Shown here piece after piece: positions 1-7,645 of a stretch of DNA of 16,241 nt. The position numbers and the translations under genes were made by a program. The notes beneath the pieces were generated by a model. That model did not search any database. It worked only from the letters and a program-made list of their open reading frames with translations, and was not told the DNA's origin. Positions within the stretch are counted from its first letter, which is position 1. Every line of letters starts with the position of its first letter. Origin of the DNA: Candidatus Methanovirga meridionalis (GTDB taxonomy: Archaea > Methanobacteriota > Methanobacteria > Methanobacteriales > Methanobacteriaceae). Location of the stretch: assembly GCA_031289325.1 (NCBI GenBank), contig JAITPS010000166.1:1-16241 (forward strand), read 5' to 3'.

Positions 1-250
1 TATATTTTTAATTATTATTTTATAAAAAACTTTAATTTTAATTATTATTTTATAAAAATCTATAATTTTAAATATTAATTTATAAAAAACTTTAATTTTA
101 AATATTAATTCATAAAAAACTACAATTTTAAATTTTAAATAATATAAATATATTTTGATTAATATAACTAATTTTAAATAAATATATTTTGAAATTATTT
201 ATTTTTAAAAAAATTATTTATTAAGAACTTTATCAAAAACTACTACAATA
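1..250 (+). repeat. Modular AT-rich repeat element, copy A (left part cut by window edge)
   Basis: This is the right-hand part of the intergenic element family described at 14356-14670. Four 30-bp units lie at 11-130, each built on ATAATTTTAAATATTAATTT, followed by about three 20-bp units at 132-191. The right module follows, with the right terminal repeat at 222-248 (TAAGAACTTTATC core). No reading frame of note is present. The right end points at the 3' end of pycA. The left end lies outside the window. Confidence 0.7.
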
Positions 251-348
251 ATTTATTATTAAATAAAGTAATTTATATTAAATAAAGTAATTTATTATTA
301 AATAAAGTAATTTATTATTAAATAAGATAACTTATTATTAAATAATAT
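250..348. repeat. 20-bp tandem array, five units, abutting the pycA stop codon
   Basis: Five units of 19-20 bp with the consensus AATTTATTATTAAATAAAGT start at 250, 270, 289, 309 and 329. The first and third units are identical, the second lacks one base, and the last two have drifted. The array begins where repeat element A ends and its last base touches the TAA stop of pycA at 348-350. It therefore forms the start of the pycA 3' untranslated region. Its function is unknown; slippage or repeated duplication at an element boundary is the simplest origin. Confidence 0.75.
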
Positions 349-1832
349 TAATATTTTTTAGTTTTTGCATTATTTAAATAAGACTCTACTGCTGCAGTAA
401 TAGCTGCTATTTTTTTAGATGATGTAAATGTTGATTTTAATCTGTTCATTCTTTCTAAATCTTTAAGAATAATTTTTTCCATATCATCATCAATTCCTTT
501 TCTATGGTCATCTACAAAATGAGTGTGTAATTCTCCATTAATAAAGTTTTCATTTCGCATAATAGCTTTATGAAAAGGAATAGTTGTTTTAACACCAAGA
601 ATAATGTATTCTCCTAATGCTCTTTTCATTCGGCTAATAGCTTCATTTCTATCCCTTCCAAATGCGATTAATTTAGAAACCATGGAGTCATAAAATCTTG
701 GTATGGTGTAGTTCATATATATTCCACTGTCAACACGAACTCCTGGACCTCCTGGTGATCTGTATGCTGTAATTTTTCCAGGATTAGGCATGAAATCACT
801 AAATGGATCTTCTGCATTTATACGGCATTCAATTCCATGACCAATAATATTAATATCTTCTTGTTTGTAGGTCAAATTCTCACCATTAGCTATTTTTATC
901 TGTTCTTTAATGAGATCTACATTTGTGACTATTTCTGTAATAGGATGTTCTACTTGTATACGAGTATTCATTTCTAAGAAGTAGTAACTCCCATTATCAT
1001 ATAGAAACTCTATTGTTCCTGCACTTGCATAGTTAATAGATTCAGCAGCTTTAATTGCACTGTTTCCCATTTGTTCCCTTAATTTTTCGGTCATTATTGG
1101 TGAAGGTGCTTCTTCTATTAACTTCTGATGTCTTCTTTGAATAGAACATTCACGGTCACCAACATGTATAATATTTCCATAATCATCAGCTAATATTTGA
1201 AATTCGATATGGCGAGGTTTTTCAAGATATTTTTCTATAAACACTGTTGAATCTCCGAAATTTGCTGAAGCAACTGATTGTGTTGATTCAATAGCACGAA
1301 TTAACTCATCTTCTTCTTCAACTACTCGCATACCAATTCCACCACCACCAGATGAAGCTTTAATCATGATTGGATACCCAATTGATTTAGCTATTTCTTT
1401 AGCCTCATCCACATCACTTATTCCTTCATCTGTACCTTCGACTACAGGGACTCCTGCTTTTATCATTAATTTTTTAGCTCTTATCTTATCTCCCATAGCC
1501 TCAATAATAGAACCTTTAGGCCCTATCAATTTAATAGAATTCTTTTCACATTCATTTCCTAATCTTGGGTTTTCAGCTAAAAAACCATAACCTGGATGTA
1601 TAGCATCAACTTCAGAATCAATAGCTATTTGAATTATTTTATCTATGTTTAAATAGCTTTTAGCTGGTAAAGGATCACCTAAACCATATTTTTCATTGGC
1701 ATAATTCGCATAAATTGAATTTTCATCAGCATCCGAATAAATAGCTACAGTTTTAACATCTAATTCTCTACAAGCCCTCATTATCCGAATAGCTATTTCT
1801 CCTCTATTTGCAATTAAAATCTTATTAAACAC
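348..1832 (-). CDS. pycA: Pyruvate carboxylase subunit A (biotin carboxylase subunit)
   Basis: This 494-residue protein carboxylates the biotin of its partner subunit PycB with ATP and bicarbonate. In methanogens this is the first half-reaction of anaplerotic oxaloacetate synthesis in the cytoplasm. Domains run in order: biotin-carboxylase N-terminal domain (about 1-112), ATP-grasp (about 115-320) and C-terminal domain (about 335-445). The ATP-binding glycine loop GGGGIGMRVV is at 162-171 and the carboxylase signature EMNTRIQVEHPITE at 287-300, with the catalytic Arg, Gln and Glu at 291, 293 and 295. The length is normal and there is no biotinyl domain, as expected for the split archaeal enzyme. 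The start is GTG, with AGAGGA six bases upstream. In some relatives birA follows pycA; here only repeats follow. A homologous acetyl/propionyl-CoA carboxylase subunit is the alternative, but the archaeal context favours PycA. Confidence 0.93.
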   Translation of the reverse strand: MFNKILIANRGEIAIRIMRACRELDVKTVAIYSDADENSIYANYANEKYGLGDPLPAKSYLNIDKIIQIAIDSEVDAIHPGYGFLAENPRLGNECEKNSIKLIGPKGSIIEAMGDKIRAKKLMIKAGVPVVEGTDEGISDVDEAKEIAKSIGYPIMIKASSGGGGIGMRVVEEEDELIRAIESTQSVASANFGDSTVFIEKYLEKPRHIEFQILADDYGNIIHVGDRECSIQRRHQKLIEEAPSPIMTEKLREQMGNSAIKAAESINYASAGTIEFLYDNGSYYFLEMNTRIQVEHPITEIVTNVDLIKEQIKIANGENLTYKQEDINIIGHGIECRINAEDPFSDFMPNPGKITAYRSPGGPGVRVDSGIYMNYTIPRFYDSMVSKLIAFGRDRNEAISRMKRALGEYIILGVKTTIPFHKAIMRNENFINGELHTHFVDDHRKGIDDDMEKIILKDLERMNRLKSTFTSSKKIAAITAAVESYLNNAKTKKY

Positions 1833-1970
1833 TTTAAATCCTCTTTTTAATCGTAATTAATAATAATGTTTTAAATATTAAGAATAACTTGGTGAAATCA
1901 TTATATTGTGTTTTGTTATTATGTTGTATTATGTAAAATTATTTTCTTTTATTTATCTTAAAAAAATTTA

Positions 1971-2307
1971 TTTAAAGTCATTATGAAAAAGTTCTTAAAT
2001 TTTGAAATGATAATTTTTTTATTAAATTATTTAATTTTAGATACTATTTCATTAAAATCTATAATTTTAAATATTGATTTATAAAAATCAATAATTTTAA
2101 ATATTATTTCATGAAAATCAATAATTTTAAATATTATTTCATGAAAATCAATAATTTTAAATATTATTTCATGAAAATCAATAATTTTAAATTTTAATTA
2201 ATATAAACTTATTTTAATTAATATAAATAATTTTAAATTAATATATTTTAATAATATTTATTTTTAAAAAAATTATTTATTGAGAACTTTATCAAAACCA
2301 CTATAAA
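1971..2307 (+). repeat. Modular AT-rich repeat element, copy B (complete)
   Basis: This complete forward copy is about 337 bp. Its left terminal repeat is at 1971-1997 and its right one at 2281-2307. The two are inverted with about 21 of 27 bases matching, counted by eye. After the left module come five exact-length 30-bp units at 2041-2190, of which the last three (2101-2190) are identical. These are followed by about three 20-bp units, the right module and the right end. It sits between the divergent starts of pycA and dut. No coding capacity is seen. Confidence 0.8.
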
Positions 2308-2485
2308 TTTTAAATATCATGTTATAAAAAATTTTAAATATTCTTTTATAAAAATCTATAAATTTAAATTTTATAATAATATAAATATATTTTGACTAAT
2401 ATTAATAATTTAAATTAATATCATTTAACAATAATTTATTTTTAAAAAAGTTACCTATTAAGAACTTTATCAAAACCACTATAAT
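2308..2485 (+). repeat. Modular AT-rich repeat element, copy C (lacks left end)
   Basis: This second copy is joined head to tail to copy B. It has two worn 30-bp-type units, 20-bp-type units, a right module and a right terminal repeat at 2459-2485 ending in CCACTATAAT. The left terminal repeat and left module are missing, so it probably arose by partial tandem duplication or by insertion of one copy into another. Its right end lies about 100 bp before the dut start. Confidence 0.65.
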
Positions 2486-2575
2486 GCACTAAATTTTTTT
2501 AAAGGATTTAATAGGTATCATGAAAATGATTTTTTAGTTAAATATTCTCAATGATTGAATATAAAAGTTATGTTG

Positions 2576-2580
2576 TGATT
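2576..2580 (+). promoter_or_regulatory. Ribosome binding site of dut
   Basis: GTGAT lies four bases before the ATG at 2585, matching the archaeal 16S tail complement (GGTGAT type). It supports this start. An AT-rich TATA-like stretch lies at 2538-2545, but it cannot be called a promoter with confidence. Confidence 0.5.
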
Positions 2581-2584
2581 AATT

Positions 2585-3040
2585 ATGCTTGGTGAAAAAG
2601 AACTTATTAAGTTATTCCCAAATTTTAAAGAATTTATACAAGCTTCTGGGATTGATTTGCCTCTTGATGAGGTTTTTATTCAAAAATCTGCTGGTTCATT
2701 AATTGACAATGAAAAAGTTTTACCAGAACTTGAACCATTGGATGGACCAATTTATACACTTAAACCTAAAACAGCTTATTTTGTTACTATTGATCGTAAA
2801 ATAAAAATTCCTAAAGGTTATTCTATGTTATATAAACCAAGATCAACCTTACTTCGCTCATTTGTTTCAATTCAAACAGCTGTTGGTGATCCTGGATTCT
2901 ATGGAACATTAATGTTTTTAGTGTATAATCATGGAGATTTTGATTACAAAATAAAAAAAGGAGATAGAATAGTTCAAGGAGTTGTTTTTGAGGTCATTGG
3001 TTCTGGTGATTATGTTGGTTCTTATCAAGAAGAAGAATAA
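2585..3040 (+). CDS. dut: Deoxyuridine 5'-triphosphate nucleotidohydrolase, archaeal DCD/DUT type
   Basis: This 151-residue cytoplasmic enzyme is predicted to hydrolyse dUTP to dUMP and pyrophosphate, keeping uracil out of DNA and feeding thymidylate synthesis. Motifs of the trimeric dUTPase/dCTP-deaminase fold are visible: the phosphate-binding PRST at 85-88, GDPGFYG at 101-107 carrying the water-binding Asp region, and KKGDRIVQ at 124-131. In dCTP deaminases a catalytic Glu follows the third motif by a few residues (ITLE). Here that stretch is GTLMFLVYN with no Glu, so deaminase activity is unlikely and plain dUTPase is preferred. The glycine-rich C-terminal arm of bacterial dUTPases is absent, as is usual for the short archaeal form. 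It is the only plus-strand gene in the window and stands alone between repeat elements. Confidence 0.85.
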   Translation: MLGEKELIKLFPNFKEFIQASGIDLPLDEVFIQKSAGSLIDNEKVLPELEPLDGPIYTLKPKTAYFVTIDRKIKIPKGYSMLYKPRSTLLRSFVSIQTAVGDPGFYGTLMFLVYNHGDFDYKIKKGDRIVQGVVFEVIGSGDYVGSYQEEE

Positions 3041-3050
3041 AATAAGGCAT

Positions 3051-3102
3051 ACAATTGTTTTGTAAACTTATTTTCTTTTATTTTAAACAATATTTTTTTT
3101 TT
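3051..3102 (+). terminator. T-rich transcription end after dut
   Basis: Just after the dut stop come a short palindrome ACAATTGT (3051-3058), pyrimidine-rich DNA and a run of ten T at 3093-3102. Archaeal transcription stops at such U-rich stretches. The run is also the start of repeat element D, so its role as a terminator is an inference. Confidence 0.35.
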
Positions 3103-3280
3103 ATTAAGTTATTTAATTTTAAATATTACTGCATGAAAATCCATAATTTTGAATTTTAAATAATATAGGTTTATTTTAATTAATATAATTAATTTTAAAT
3201 AAATAAATTTTAATAATATTTATTTTTAAAATATTTTCTAAAAAATTATTTAATAAGAACTTTATTGAAGCCACTACAAT
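3093..3280 (+). repeat. Modular AT-rich repeat element, copy D (left end missing, right end enters a gene)
   Basis: This copy starts within the left module (TTATTAAGTTATTTAATTTT), has about one 30-bp unit and a few 20-bp units, then the right module. Its right terminal repeat is at 3254-3280 (TAAGAACTTTATTGAAG followed by CCACTACAAT). The left terminal repeat is lost. The last seven bases of the right end overlap the coding strand of the flippase gene: the CTA at 3274-3276 is the complement of its TAG stop. Confidence 0.7.
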
Positions 3281-4836
3281 GATTTTTCATAAAATTTTTC
3301 TATTAAATCAATTAATTTACTAACTAATTTATTTAAAGGACCAAATTTATGAGAAAGTTCTTTAATAGATTCTAAATCTTCAAACTCGAAAGTTTTAACA
3401 AGTATTAAAGAGATGAGATATATTATTGGACATAAAATAAGACCAACTATTAAACCAAAAACTGTCTTTGGTATAAGAAGAATGACTCCACCCATAATAG
3501 CTGATGTGAGAATAATTTTAATGAAAAAAATATTTGGGAAAGATGATTTAGTGAGTTTTAAAGATATGTAAACCATCGGCACCATTAAAAAGAAGCAAGC
3601 TATTGTTGTTGCCATGGCTGCTCCAACAATTCCATAAACTGGAACCATAATCCAATTTAAGATTAAAGTAACAATCGCTCCAATAGCTAAAATATAAGTG
3701 GGAATTTTTGGATTGCCAATTCCTTGGACTATACTTGATGAAATTGCAAACATTGAATAAAAACTCATTCCTATAACTAAAATACTTAATGCACCTGCTC
3801 CTAAAGTGTAATCATGATTTGTAAAGTAGACTAATTCTAATACTTGTTTTGAAAATAAAGCTAATCCAATGCACATAGGAACTATAACTATCATTGAATA
3901 TTTATAAGCTTGTAAAACATATTTTTGAAGTTGCTTAAAATTTTTTTGTGCAAATGATGCAGAAGTAGCAGGTAATATTGTTGTAGCCAATGAAGTTGAA
4001 ATCATCAATGGAAAGCGTGATATTGGATCTGCAGCTCCAAAATATCCAACGAAATTAGATTCAAGGAATCGTGTTAATACAAATGTGGATATTGCAAAAA
4101 TTCCCATTTCAGCTAAACCTGTGATTATAACAGGAATAGAAAAAGTAGCTATTTTTTTAGCTAAATTTAATTCTTCTTTTATTGTAAATTTATATTCATT
4201 ATCTGGTTTTGGAATGTACTTACCCATGTACTTTTTAAATATTATGACTGAAAGTATAGCAGACCCTAAAAATCCTATGGCTGAACCAAAAGCAGCTCCT
4301 ACAACTGAAAAACCTATGATTACCAATGCAACTGAAAAAATAATTATTAAAAACTGTTCAAATGCACGAGTGTATAGTATATATTCCATTTTATATGCTC
4401 CTTGAAATGCCCCTCTAAAAGCCCCAACAATCACACTAAACGGTGTTATAAGTCCAACAGCTTGAAGTGGATAAATATATTCTGGTTTGTCGAAAAAAGA
4501 ATAAGCAAGCCATGGAGCTACAAAAAACACTATCAAAAGAGTCGATAAAAGTCCTAAAAAAATCATTATTTTTAATGAGGTATAAATTGTTTGCCTTGCC
4601 AATGCATATTCATCTAATGCAGTATATTCTGATATATATTTAGCTATTGCTGGTGGAATACCTCCTGAAGCTAAAACTTGAAATATTCCTTGAAACGATA
4701 GTGTTGCCTGCAAAATACCATAAGATGATGGTCCAAGAAGTCCAGCCATTAAAAAACGGTAAATGTATCCTCCAATTCGAAAGATTCCATTGCCTATTAT
4801 TATTAGAATAGTACCTTTAGCTATTTTTGAACTCAT
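3274..4836 (-). CDS. MOP-superfamily flippase for lipid-linked glycans (RfbX/Wzx/MurJ-like)
   Basis: This 520-residue polytopic membrane protein has about 12-14 hydrophobic segments spread over its whole length. It opens with the family's typical start: an amphipathic helix, then a glycine-rich membrane segment with GLLGPSSYGILQ at about 33-44 and ASGGIPPAIAKYISEY at about 56-71. Members move undecaprenyl- or dolichyl-linked sugars across the cytoplasmic membrane. In Methanobacteriales the cargo could be pseudomurein precursors, N-glycan or surface polysaccharide; the sequence does not decide. The ATG start has only a weak GGT upstream, and a TATA-like TTATATTTT lies about 22 bases ahead, so the leader may be very short. 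The stop codon comes from the end of repeat element D, so the last residues (EKSL) may not be ancestral. No sugar-transferase genes lie beside it. Confidence 0.85.
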   Translation of the reverse strand: MSSKIAKGTILIIIGNGIFRIGGYIYRFLMAGLLGPSSYGILQATLSFQGIFQVLASGGIPPAIAKYISEYTALDEYALARQTIYTSLKIMIFLGLLSTLLIVFFVAPWLAYSFFDKPEYIYPLQAVGLITPFSVIVGAFRGAFQGAYKMEYILYTRAFEQFLIIIFSVALVIIGFSVVGAAFGSAIGFLGSAILSVIIFKKYMGKYIPKPDNEYKFTIKEELNLAKKIATFSIPVIITGLAEMGIFAISTFVLTRFLESNFVGYFGAADPISRFPLMISTSLATTILPATSASFAQKNFKQLQKYVLQAYKYSMIVIVPMCIGLALFSKQVLELVYFTNHDYTLGAGALSILVIGMSFYSMFAISSSIVQGIGNPKIPTYILAIGAIVTLILNWIMVPVYGIVGAAMATTIACFFLMVPMVYISLKLTKSSFPNIFFIKIILTSAIMGGVILLIPKTVFGLIVGLILCPIIYLISLILVKTFEFEDLESIKELSHKFGPLNKLVSKLIDLIEKFYEKSL

Positions 4837-4857
4837 ATAACGACCAATATTATTATT

Positions 4858-4866
4858 AAAATATAA
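4858..4866 (-). promoter_or_regulatory. Possible TATA box of the flippase gene
   Basis: On the minus strand TTATATTTT lies about 22-30 bases before the ATG. Usual archaeal spacing (TATA about 25 bases before the start site) would put transcription start within a few bases of the start codon, which fits the poor ribosome binding site. In such AT-rich DNA the match is weak evidence. Confidence 0.3.
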
Positions 4867-4870
4867 TTTT

Positions 4871-4898
4871 TATGAATAAGTTTTTATGAATAAGTTTT
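4871..4898. repeat. Perfect 14-bp tandem duplication at the left end of element E1
   Basis: TATGAATAAGTTTT occurs at 4871-4884 and again at 4885-4898. It covers the left terminal repeat of the following element copy, showing local duplication at an element end as also seen at 7789-7836. Confidence 0.8.
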
Positions 4899-5040
4899 TA
4901 AATTTTGAAGTATAACTTTTTTTATTAAATTATTTAATTTTATTTAATTTTAAATATTAATTTATAAAAATCCATAATTTTAAATTTTAATTAATATAAA
5001 TATATTTTAATAAATATAAATGATTTTAAATTAATATAAG
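4891..5040 (+). repeat. Modular AT-rich repeat element, copy E1 (right end missing)
   Basis: A worn left end (TAAGTTTTTAAATTTTGAAG) is followed by the left module, one 30-bp-type unit and about three 20-bp-type units. The copy breaks off where copy E2 begins. The left-module sequence TTTTAAATTTTGAAGTATAA recurs 146 bp further on, so E1 and E2 are tandem copies. Confidence 0.65.
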
Positions 5041-5240
5041 CTTTTAAATTTTGAAGTATAAATTTCTTTATTAAATTATTTAATTTTAAATATTATTTTA
5101 TAAAAATCCATAATGTTAAATTTTAATTAATATAAATATATTTTAATTAATATAAATGATTTTTAATTAATATAAATGATTTTTAATTAATATAAATGAT
5201 TTTTAATTAATATAAATGATTTTAAATTAATATAACTAAA
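5041..5240 (+). repeat. Modular AT-rich repeat element, copy E2, with six 20-bp units
   Basis: The left module is at 5042-5100, followed by one 30-bp-type unit and then six 20-bp units at 5121-5240. The four units in 5141-5220 are identical (TTTTAATTAATATAAATGAT). The right module and right terminal repeat are missing; the TGAACA-iteron block starts instead. This is the clearest case of array growth inside a truncated copy. Confidence 0.75.
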
Positions 5241-5249
5241 TAATTACTT

Positions 5250-5553
5250 ATATTAACTAAAATTTATAATTTTGAGTTCAGTATTTTAAATAAAAATTAA
5301 AACAAATGGAAAAATTTTCATATTTTTCCAAAAATTAATGTTAGTACTATATTAAAAGCATGAAAATAATTTTTTTAAGTAAATGGTCTTTGATTTTCCC
5401 ATTAATTTACTTGTAAACCTATTTATTTCTCTAAAATCATCTGAAAATAAAATAATTGAACATACTTTAATCTTGAAATAAATTTAATCAATAGTTTTTG
5501 GTGTTCAAAAAATGAACAGCTATGAACAGCTTATGAACAGTCACTTTTTTTAT
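5250..5553 (-). repeat. TGAACA-iteron block, copy 1 (3' flank of the DUF4062 gene)
   Basis: This block recurs at 7988-8163 with strong similarity at both ends and a gap of about 130 bp in the middle of the other copy. The shared parts are a region with ATTTTCATATTTTTCCAAAA and a terminal region with TGTTCA, a five-base spacer, and TGAACA repeated three times at steps of about 10-11 bp (5507-5540). The last bases provide the TAA stop of the DUF4062 gene. The extra middle part holds a possible hairpin (AAGTAAATGG pairing with a bulged complement near 5374-5412). Its function is unknown; a protein-binding site, a terminator region or a recombination end are all possible. Confidence 0.65.
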
Positions 5554-7004
5554 TTACTTTTATGTGCATAAAATTCATTAAACTTTCCATTAAAATGACG
5601 TTTAATCAAATCTAAATTAACTAATTTATTTAAATCTCTAGAAGCTGTAGGTCGTGAAATATTGAACAATTTAGCATACAAATTTGCAGTTAATTCTTTA
5701 TTATTATTTATCATATATTCTAAAGCAGAAATCTGTCTGTCATTCAAATTTAATTCTCTCAAATTTGAACTATTTTTCTTACTTTTAAACAAATCTTCCA
5801 TCTTTTCAGGACCATAAAAAGTGACTTTAAATAATTCTCCTATTTCTTCAAATTTTGGTTGTTTAAGACCATGCTCTTTCATAATTCTTTGCATTTTACG
5901 AATTCCTGTGGCTCTTCTCTCCATATCTTTAGTTTCCCTAAACAATTCACAAATCTTTTTATTTCTATGGACAGGAATTAGTCCTAAGTCTTCTAATGTT
6001 GCAGGAGGTAATAATTTTCCAGGACTTATAATTTCAATTCGGTTCCTAAAAATTGAAAACAATATTGGAACATTATCAATATTATAATCTCTATGAGCCA
6101 TAGCATTTATAATTCCTTCTCTTAGGGCATCATAAGGATATTCATTAATATCTTTTCTATCAAATCCAATAATCTCTTGTGCTGTTTTAGTGTTTGAAAT
6201 AATAAAGTTTTTACATTTTTTTAGCATGGAATAAATCGGATCTTTTAAGTCTATGGAATCTAAAATTTCAGTACCTTCATCATCAGAAAATTTAGTCAAT
6301 CTTATCTCATGTTGAGGTAGAAATTTTTGAATATTTTTCCCAAAAAATAAAATAGCCACATTTTTAGGTTTAATTTCATTATTAACTTCTTCAAAAATTT
6401 GAAGTTTATTTAAAAGAGTGTTTTTAATATTTTCACTTAAAATATCATTGCTTAAGTCACTTTTAATTAAAAATGAATTCAATTCAACCATATCAATATC
6501 TAAACAAGATCCATTGAAAACTATCCTTGAATCAAATTCTGGATTAACTAAAAGTTTATTTTTTTCAAGAAAATTAGACAAACTCTCTTTTATCTTTTTT
6601 TCAAAATTATTTCTTGTAAATTTAGAATAAGTAAAATCACGGGCTTTTTTAATGAATTTTTCAGTGTCTTTGTCCTTTTTTATATCTTCAAGAATAAACA
6701 AATATGTGTTAGTTTTGTTTGGTCCTTTAATAAATTCATTAAACTCTTCTTCTGTAGCGGAAATCCCATTTTCATTTTTAGTCCCATAGTTTTCCCCAAT
6801 AAGACCAATATAAATATCACTATTTTTAACTTTATCCAAATAAACTTTTTGAGGAGAAATTCCAGTTGCATGAGTATCCTCAAAAATAAAGACCTCAAAA
6901 TAATTAGCATATAAAGGATCATTTTCAATGAAATCCTTTATTTCTCTCCGTTCTTTTTCAAAATCTGATTGATTTGAACTAATAAATATCTTCTTTTTTA
7001 TCAT
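5550..7004 (-). CDS. DUF4062-GHKL ATPase-wHTH fusion protein, predicted defence or signalling protein
   Basis: This 484-residue soluble protein has three recognisable parts. Residues 1-100 match the DUF4062 family: IFISS at 6-10, ERR at 18-20, the EVFIFED strand at 37-43, YLDKV at 55-59 and IYIGLIGENYG at 64-74. This Rossmann-like domain is often compared with TIR and deoxyribosyltransferase folds. Residues about 290-400 form a GHKL-type ATPase C-terminal region of the RecG/AlbA_2-associated kind, with the N-box EGIINAMAHRDY at 296-307 and NRIEIISPGKL at 321-331. Residues 420-475 form a winged helix-turn-helix with LFNISRPTASRDLNKL. A canonical AlbA_2 domain before the ATPase part is not evident. 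The ATG has GAGGA upstream. It follows the orphan MNT gene by 229 bp and ends in the TGAACA block. It may sense something and act as a defence effector or regulator; no function is established from sequence. Confidence 0.7.
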   Translation of the reverse strand: MIKKKIFISSNQSDFEKERREIKDFIENDPLYANYFEVFIFEDTHATGISPQKVYLDKVKNSDIYIGLIGENYGTKNENGISATEEEFNEFIKGPNKTNTYLFILEDIKKDKDTEKFIKKARDFTYSKFTRNNFEKKIKESLSNFLEKNKLLVNPEFDSRIVFNGSCLDIDMVELNSFLIKSDLSNDILSENIKNTLLNKLQIFEEVNNEIKPKNVAILFFGKNIQKFLPQHEIRLTKFSDDEGTEILDSIDLKDPIYSMLKKCKNFIISNTKTAQEIIGFDRKDINEYPYDALREGIINAMAHRDYNIDNVPILFSIFRNRIEIISPGKLLPPATLEDLGLIPVHRNKKICELFRETKDMERRATGIRKMQRIMKEHGLKQPKFEEIGELFKVTFYGPEKMEDLFKSKKNSSNLRELNLNDRQISALEYMINNNKELTANLYAKLFNISRPTASRDLNKLVNLDLIKRHFNGKFNEFYAHKSK

Positions 7005-7139
7005 AGTATCCTCAATAAAATATTAACTCATTAACATTATAATATCAGAGATGGTTTCATATCCTTTTTTTATATGCTGTGTTAGAAATTAAGTAAATTT
7101 TTAAATGTTTTTCATGCTTATTTAATACCATAACATATT

Positions 7140-7235
7140 TTACATACCTCTATCAAAAGTATCATTTACAACATACCATTTACCGAATGTTTGAATATTT
7201 TCACTATGTCTCTTTGAAAATGCTGAATCATGATC
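7140..7235 (-). pseudogene. Possible C-terminal gene remnant after the MNT gene
   Basis: Directly overlapping the MNT stop, in another frame, is a 31-codon open stretch ending in TAA. It reads like protein (contains FGKWYVVNDTFDRGM) rather than random AT-rich DNA. It has no start of its own and the family is not recognised. It may be the tail of a lost partner gene of the MNT, but it is too short to be sure. A 12-bp match (CATAGTGAAAAT) to the end of the MNT gene hints at local duplication. Confidence 0.25.
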
Positions 7236-7584
7236 ATGCAAGAACAATGCCCTCATTAAATACATTGGTATAAAAAGAATTTTCACTATGTTTTCTATAA
7301 TGTTCAAATGGAATTATTTTAGCTGCTATGTATTCTCCTTTTCTGCAAACAACATCCATAACTTTACTGTATATATCATCATCTATTTTAAATTTATCAC
7401 ATTTTTTAGAAGTAAGAATAAGAATATCAATATCAGATTCGTCATTGTCTTCTCCACGAGCAACAGAGCCAAATAAAATGATCTTTTCAATTTCTGGATG
7501 ATTTAAAGAATTAGCAAAATCAATAGCTATTTGTTTTCTATTAATTACTTCTCTTTTTTCAATAAAATCAGACACAGACTTCAT
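7234..7584 (-). CDS. MNT-type minimal nucleotidyltransferase (orphan antitoxin-like), paralogue 1
   Basis: This 116-residue protein of the DNA polymerase beta superfamily carries GSVARGEDNDESDIDILI at 39-56. The GS helix cap and metal ligands D51 and D53 are in place, with a likely third acid at D77. MNT proteins typically act as antitoxins that AMPylate or otherwise modify a HEPN ribonuclease made by the adjacent gene. Here no intact HEPN follows; only a 31-codon remnant and then the DUF4062 gene do. The start is set by GGTGA four bases before the ATG and by matching the N-terminus of paralogue 3 (SVS, FIEK, EVINRKQIAIDFANSLNH). The leader ends in TTTTTTAGGTGA exactly as before paralogue 3, where these bases are the end of the ImmA gene. 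This suggests that this copy was duplicated from that operon. Confidence 0.82.
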   Translation of the reverse strand: MKSVSDFIEKREVINRKQIAIDFANSLNHPEIEKIILFGSVARGEDNDESDIDILILTSKKCDKFKIDDDIYSKVMDVVCRKGEYIAAKIIPFEHYRKHSENSFYTNVFNEGIVLA

Positions 7585-7645
7585 ATTTTCACCTAAAAAA
7601 ATATTTTATTACCCATTTAAATCTTGGATAAAATCTAAACAGATT

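Noticed and set aside
1366..1590. Plus-strand open frames inside pycA and similar frames inside the flippase, DUF4062, MNT, glycosyltransferase and hisG genes
   Set aside because: They are antisense or shifted shadows of well-supported genes, with no family features or ribosome binding sites.
2585..3040. dCTP deaminase instead of dUTPase
   Set aside because: The catalytic Glu of deaminases is absent in the stretch after GDPGFYG, and the length fits archaeal dUTPase.
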